Origin: CAWIJJ01 sp963836405
Lineage (GTDB): Bacteria; Acidobacteriota; Terriglobia; Bryobacterales; Bryobacteraceae
Direction of reading: 5' to 3'
Assembly (NCBI GenBank): GCA_963836405.1
Contig: CAWIJL010000002.1
Location: forward strand, 186,001-250,000
DNA: 64,000 nucleotides
Shown: one piece after another, positions 62,070 to 64,000 of the stretch
Layout: each line of letters opens with the position of its first letter
Position numbering within the stretch: position 1 is the stretch's first letter
The notes under the pieces: generated by a model
The model's input: the letters and a program-made list of their open reading frames with translations, nothing else
What the model was told of the DNA's origin: nothing
Database searches by the model: none
Made by a program: the position numbers and the translations under genes

Positions 62070-62915
62070 CTAAACCAGCTTCGTGCCCTTGACCGGCAAT
62101 TTGCGGATTCGCTTTCCTGTGGCCGAGAAAATTGCGGCAGCAATTGCGGGCGCGATAACGGGCGCTCCCGGTTCGCCGACCCCGGCATGCCGCTCCTTGG
62201 ATTCCACAATGGTCACGTCGATCTTTCGGGGCGCCTGCTTCATGGGCGCCACCGGATAATTGTGAAAATTCGCCTGCATGATGCGGCCTGCATCGGCAGT
62301 CACTTCGCCCATAAGCGCGAGGGAGGCGCCGAACACCGCAGCGCCTTCGAATTGGGCGCGTACACGATCCGGCATGAAGACTTGGCCTACGTCGGCAACC
62401 GTCCATACGTTCGGAATGATCAGGTTTCCCTGCCCGTCGATAGCGACTTCTACCGCGGTGGCGACGTAGCTTAGAAAGCTGCGGTGCGCCGCAATGCCGA
62501 TGCCGCGGCCCTTGCCGTTCGGAGATTTCGCATAGCCCGATTTGGCCGCGCACATCTCCAGAACACGGCGCAGACGCCCGGTATCGAGAGGAAAGTCCCC
62601 GACCGACTGGCCGTTGTTCCACGGCTTGACACCGTCTGCGGTCAGGTCGACGTGCCGGTCCGGGCCGATCGTTCTCAGGAAATAGTCGACGTAGTTGCTG
62701 CTGTTGAGCCGCGCGAGTTCGTCCACGAAGCTGTGGATCGCGAAGGCGTGGAACAGATGACAGACAGCGCGCATCCATCCTTGGCGAACATGATTCTTGG
62801 CGGGGCAGTTCTCGGCCCGCATGTGGGGTACATCAAAGAGAATTTCGTTCAGCCCCATGCCGGTCTCGAAGTCGGCGCCATGATCCGCGCCGGCGACAAA
62901 TGTAGACGCGATGGG
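62070..62915 (-). pseudogene. C-terminal fragment of a molybdopterin-dependent dehydrogenase large subunit
   Basis: The frame from about 62915 reads FVAGADHGADFETGMGLNEILFDVPHMRAENC, HVRQGWMRAVCHLFHAFAIHSFVDELA, GRGIGIAAHRSFLSYVATAVEV, VWTVADVGQVFMPDRVRAQFEGAAVFGASLALMGEVT, NYPVAPMKQAPRKIDVTIVES and GVGEPGAPVIAPAIAAAIFSATGKRIRKLPV. The last includes the conserved GVGEP with the catalytic Glu of xanthine/isoquinoline-type dehydrogenases. The N-terminal part (about 450 residues) is missing; the frame is cut upstream by a remnant of an IS91-type transposase. It is convergent with lctP. Confidence 0.8.
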
Positions 62916-62967
62916 TCAGGTGACGCCAATCGGTGCTGGCCGGGTCGCCGCCGTAGACCTGGGCGGT

Positions 62968-63050
62968 CAGGTAACACATGGAGCAGGAACCGGCGGATAA
63001 ACTCCTCCGAGTTCAGCGTCATCGTTTTCTGGTGATTGACGTGCGCCTTC
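62968..63050 (-). mobile_element. IS91-type transposase remnant
   Basis: On the minus strand the sequence reads HVNHQKTMTLNSEEFIRRFLLHVLP. It aligns with GKQRLMTVTAEEFLRRFLLHTLP in the complete transposases of this window, but the DNA is diverged, so it comes from a different, older IS91-family element. Only about 27 codons are recognisable. Confidence 0.65.
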
Positions 63051-63241
63051 GCCTCGACTCCTCGTTCGGAGGATGACAGCTGCGCCGTTTAGATCCACTC
63101 GCCGTCAGTGCAGGAGGAACGTGCGGCCGAAACTTCGACGCCGCGGTCCGGCGAGGTTCATGAACCGGAGCGGATGTTTGCAGATGTTTGCACGGCGACT
63201 TCGGAAGCAAAGGTAAGTGACTGAATCAAAAACCGGATAAG

Positions 63242-63267
63242 TGGTAGCGCTAACGGGAATCGAACCG
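63242..63267 (-). other. tRNA 3'-end-like segment, possible attachment site remnant
   Basis: On the minus strand the segment reads GGTTCGATTCCCG then TTAGCGCTACCA. It has the T-loop (TTCGATT), the 3' T-stem strand and a seven-base acceptor strand followed by A and CCA. The 5' part of a tRNA is absent, and only two T-stem pairs form, so this is not a functional tRNA. Such 3' ends are left when an island integrates into a tRNA gene. Confidence 0.4.
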
Positions 63268-63304
63268 AAATGACGGCAGTTCAGTCCAGTCCAGTTGGGT
63301 CTAA

Positions 63305-63318
63305 GTGTTTGCAAACAC
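63305..63318. repeat. Perfect 14-bp palindrome
   Basis: GTGTTTGCAAACAC lies in the intergenic region before the AlbA_2 gene. It could be an operator; no partner is known. Confidence 0.4.
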
Positions 63319-63369
63319 GTTCAACTGCTCTCGCCAGCATGGTCCCGAATGCGCTATGGATCCGCGACG

Positions 63370-63391
63370 TTGTCACTCGGTTGTCACTCGG
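63370..63391 (+). repeat. Tandem 11-bp direct repeat
   Basis: TTGTCACTCGG occurs twice without a gap, about 100 bases upstream of the AlbA_2 start. Confidence 0.6.
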
Positions 63392-63489
63392 CGGTCTCGG
63401 GGGAGTGCACGAAACGGCGCTGAAGGACTCGGGCCTGATGCACCAGTTTCCGTCATCCGGGGCTACTATAGGATTCTGCGCAAGAGCCC

Positions 63490-64000
63490 ATGACGTCACC
63501 AAAAGAGGTGTTAGAAAAACTTGAGGCCCACGATTTCGACGCGCTCATCGGGCTGATCGAAAGCGAATGGCTGGACGCCAAAGAGACGCCATACCACCTG
63601 GACTCGCCTAAGCAGAAGCTCGAGCTCGCGAAAGATGTGGCAGCCATGGCGAATGCGGGCGGGGGCATTGTAGTCATCGGCTTCGACTGTGAGAAGCTGC
63701 CCACGACGGCAGGCGAGCGAATCTGTAAAGTATGCCCCTTCCCCGTCTCGCTGGTTGATCCGAGCAAGTACAGCCAGATTTTGGCAGACATAGTGCATCC
63801 GGCGCCGCATGGAGTATCAGTGCGAGTTTTCGAGGTGCAGAATGGCAACGGCGTCGCGGCCGTTGTAATTGATGTCGCCGCGATCACTGAGAAACCTTAC
63901 CTGGTCGGCAAGATGCTCGATGAGAACGACATCAGCATAGGTTCATATTTCGGCTACTTCGAGCGGAAGCGCGATGCCATTCCGCCGATCAGCATCGCTC
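63490..64000 (+). CDS. AlbA_2/Schlafen-type ATP-binding domain protein (3' partial)
   Basis: The frame opens at the ATG at 63490 and runs off the window after 170 codons. It begins MTSPKEVLEKLEAHDFDALIGLIESEWLDAKE, then KQKLELAKDVAAMANAGGGIVVIGFD. The E-x-x-x-x-D-x-K-E and the AMANAGGGxxxxG pattern are the signature of the AlbA_2 (Schlafen AAA-4-like) domain, found in transcriptional regulators and in many defence-island proteins. A second strand-rich part follows (ADIVHPAPHGVSVRVFEVQNGNGVAAVVIDV). The DNA has more A/T than the metabolic genes, which fits acquisition. The missing C-terminus would be needed to say which subtype it is. Confidence 0.75.
   Translation, partial: MTSPKEVLEKLEAHDFDALIGLIESEWLDAKETPYHLDSPKQKLELAKDVAAMANAGGGIVVIGFDCEKLPTTAGERICKVCPFPVSLVDPSKYSQILADIVHPAPHGVSVRVFEVQNGNGVAAVVIDVAAITEKPYLVGKMLDENDISIGSYFGYFERKRDAIPPISIA

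Noticed and set aside
63242..63320. A complete tRNA gene on the minus strand
   Set aside because: Only the 3' part fits; the expected 5' acceptor strand AGCGCTA is missing and the T-stem has two pairs.

Overview
The window looks like a chromosomal stretch of a high-GC Acidobacteriota bacterium, most likely of the Solibacter/Bryobacter group. The evidence is the mix of families: a PadR regulator translationally coupled to a MacB-like 'ADOP' permease, a TIGR03435-type protein, two VWFA-related acidobacterial proteins, a 1183-residue carboxypeptidase-regulatory-like TonB receptor, a PD40 propeller protein and many Tat or Sec exported carbohydrate enzymes. This is inferred from gene content, not from a marker gene.

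Layout. 1-3.9 kb: the end of a DNA alkylation repair gene, then padR and a frameshifted permease. 3.9-13.3 kb: three almost identical 2545-bp mobile elements (IS91-type HUH transposase plus tyrosine recombinase), two in direct tandem and the third 1.8 kb away; a secreted hydrolase and a hicBA toxin-antitoxin pair lie between them. 13.4-24.0 kb: a secreted nucleoside hydrolase, a frameshifted aldose epimerase, a PD40 protein, a DUF3108 protein, a nucleotidyltransferase coupled to an 1115-residue sugar kinase/pyrophosphorylase fusion, and an esterase. 24.0-30.6 kb: ECF sigma factor, FecR-like protein, two VWFA proteins broken by many frameshifts, and a CadC-like regulator. 30.7-34.6 kb and 43.3-45.9 kb: two related modules of exported or unclassified proteins on opposite strands, each with a member of an internally duplicated unknown family. 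Between them: STAS, RecQ, an MBL hydrolase/TIGR03435/GH51 arabinofuranosidase run, KDG kinase and HypF. 46-49.7 kb: hipBA with three evenly spaced operators and the remains of a Fic-family gene. 50.6-54.2 kb: the TonB receptor. 54.9-62.9 kb: a sugar-acid/lactate region (enolase-superfamily enzyme, RraA-like protein, Gfo/Idh oxidoreductase, L-lactate permease) interleaved with gene remnants. 62.9-64 kb: an IS91 remnant, a tRNA-3'-end-like segment and the start of an AlbA_2-domain gene.

How the parts fit. The intact metabolic genes point to scavenging of plant-derived sugars and sugar acids: arabinofuranosidase, esterase, nucleoside hydrolase, KDG kinase, enolase-superfamily dehydratase, lactate permease and outer-membrane receptor. 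The accessory parts (IS91 elements, hicBA, hipBA, Fic remnant, AlbA_2 gene, tRNA-like segment) show repeated mobile-element traffic. About ten genes carry frameshifts while very long neighbours (1115, 1183 and 734 codons) are intact. Either local decay or base-level sequence errors could explain this, and the sequence alone cannot decide.

The most unusual observation is that the IS91-type elements appear to be site-specific. The two reconstructed empty sites agree at 17 of 19 bases, and the elements carry 23-bp subterminal inverted repeats that classical IS91 elements lack.
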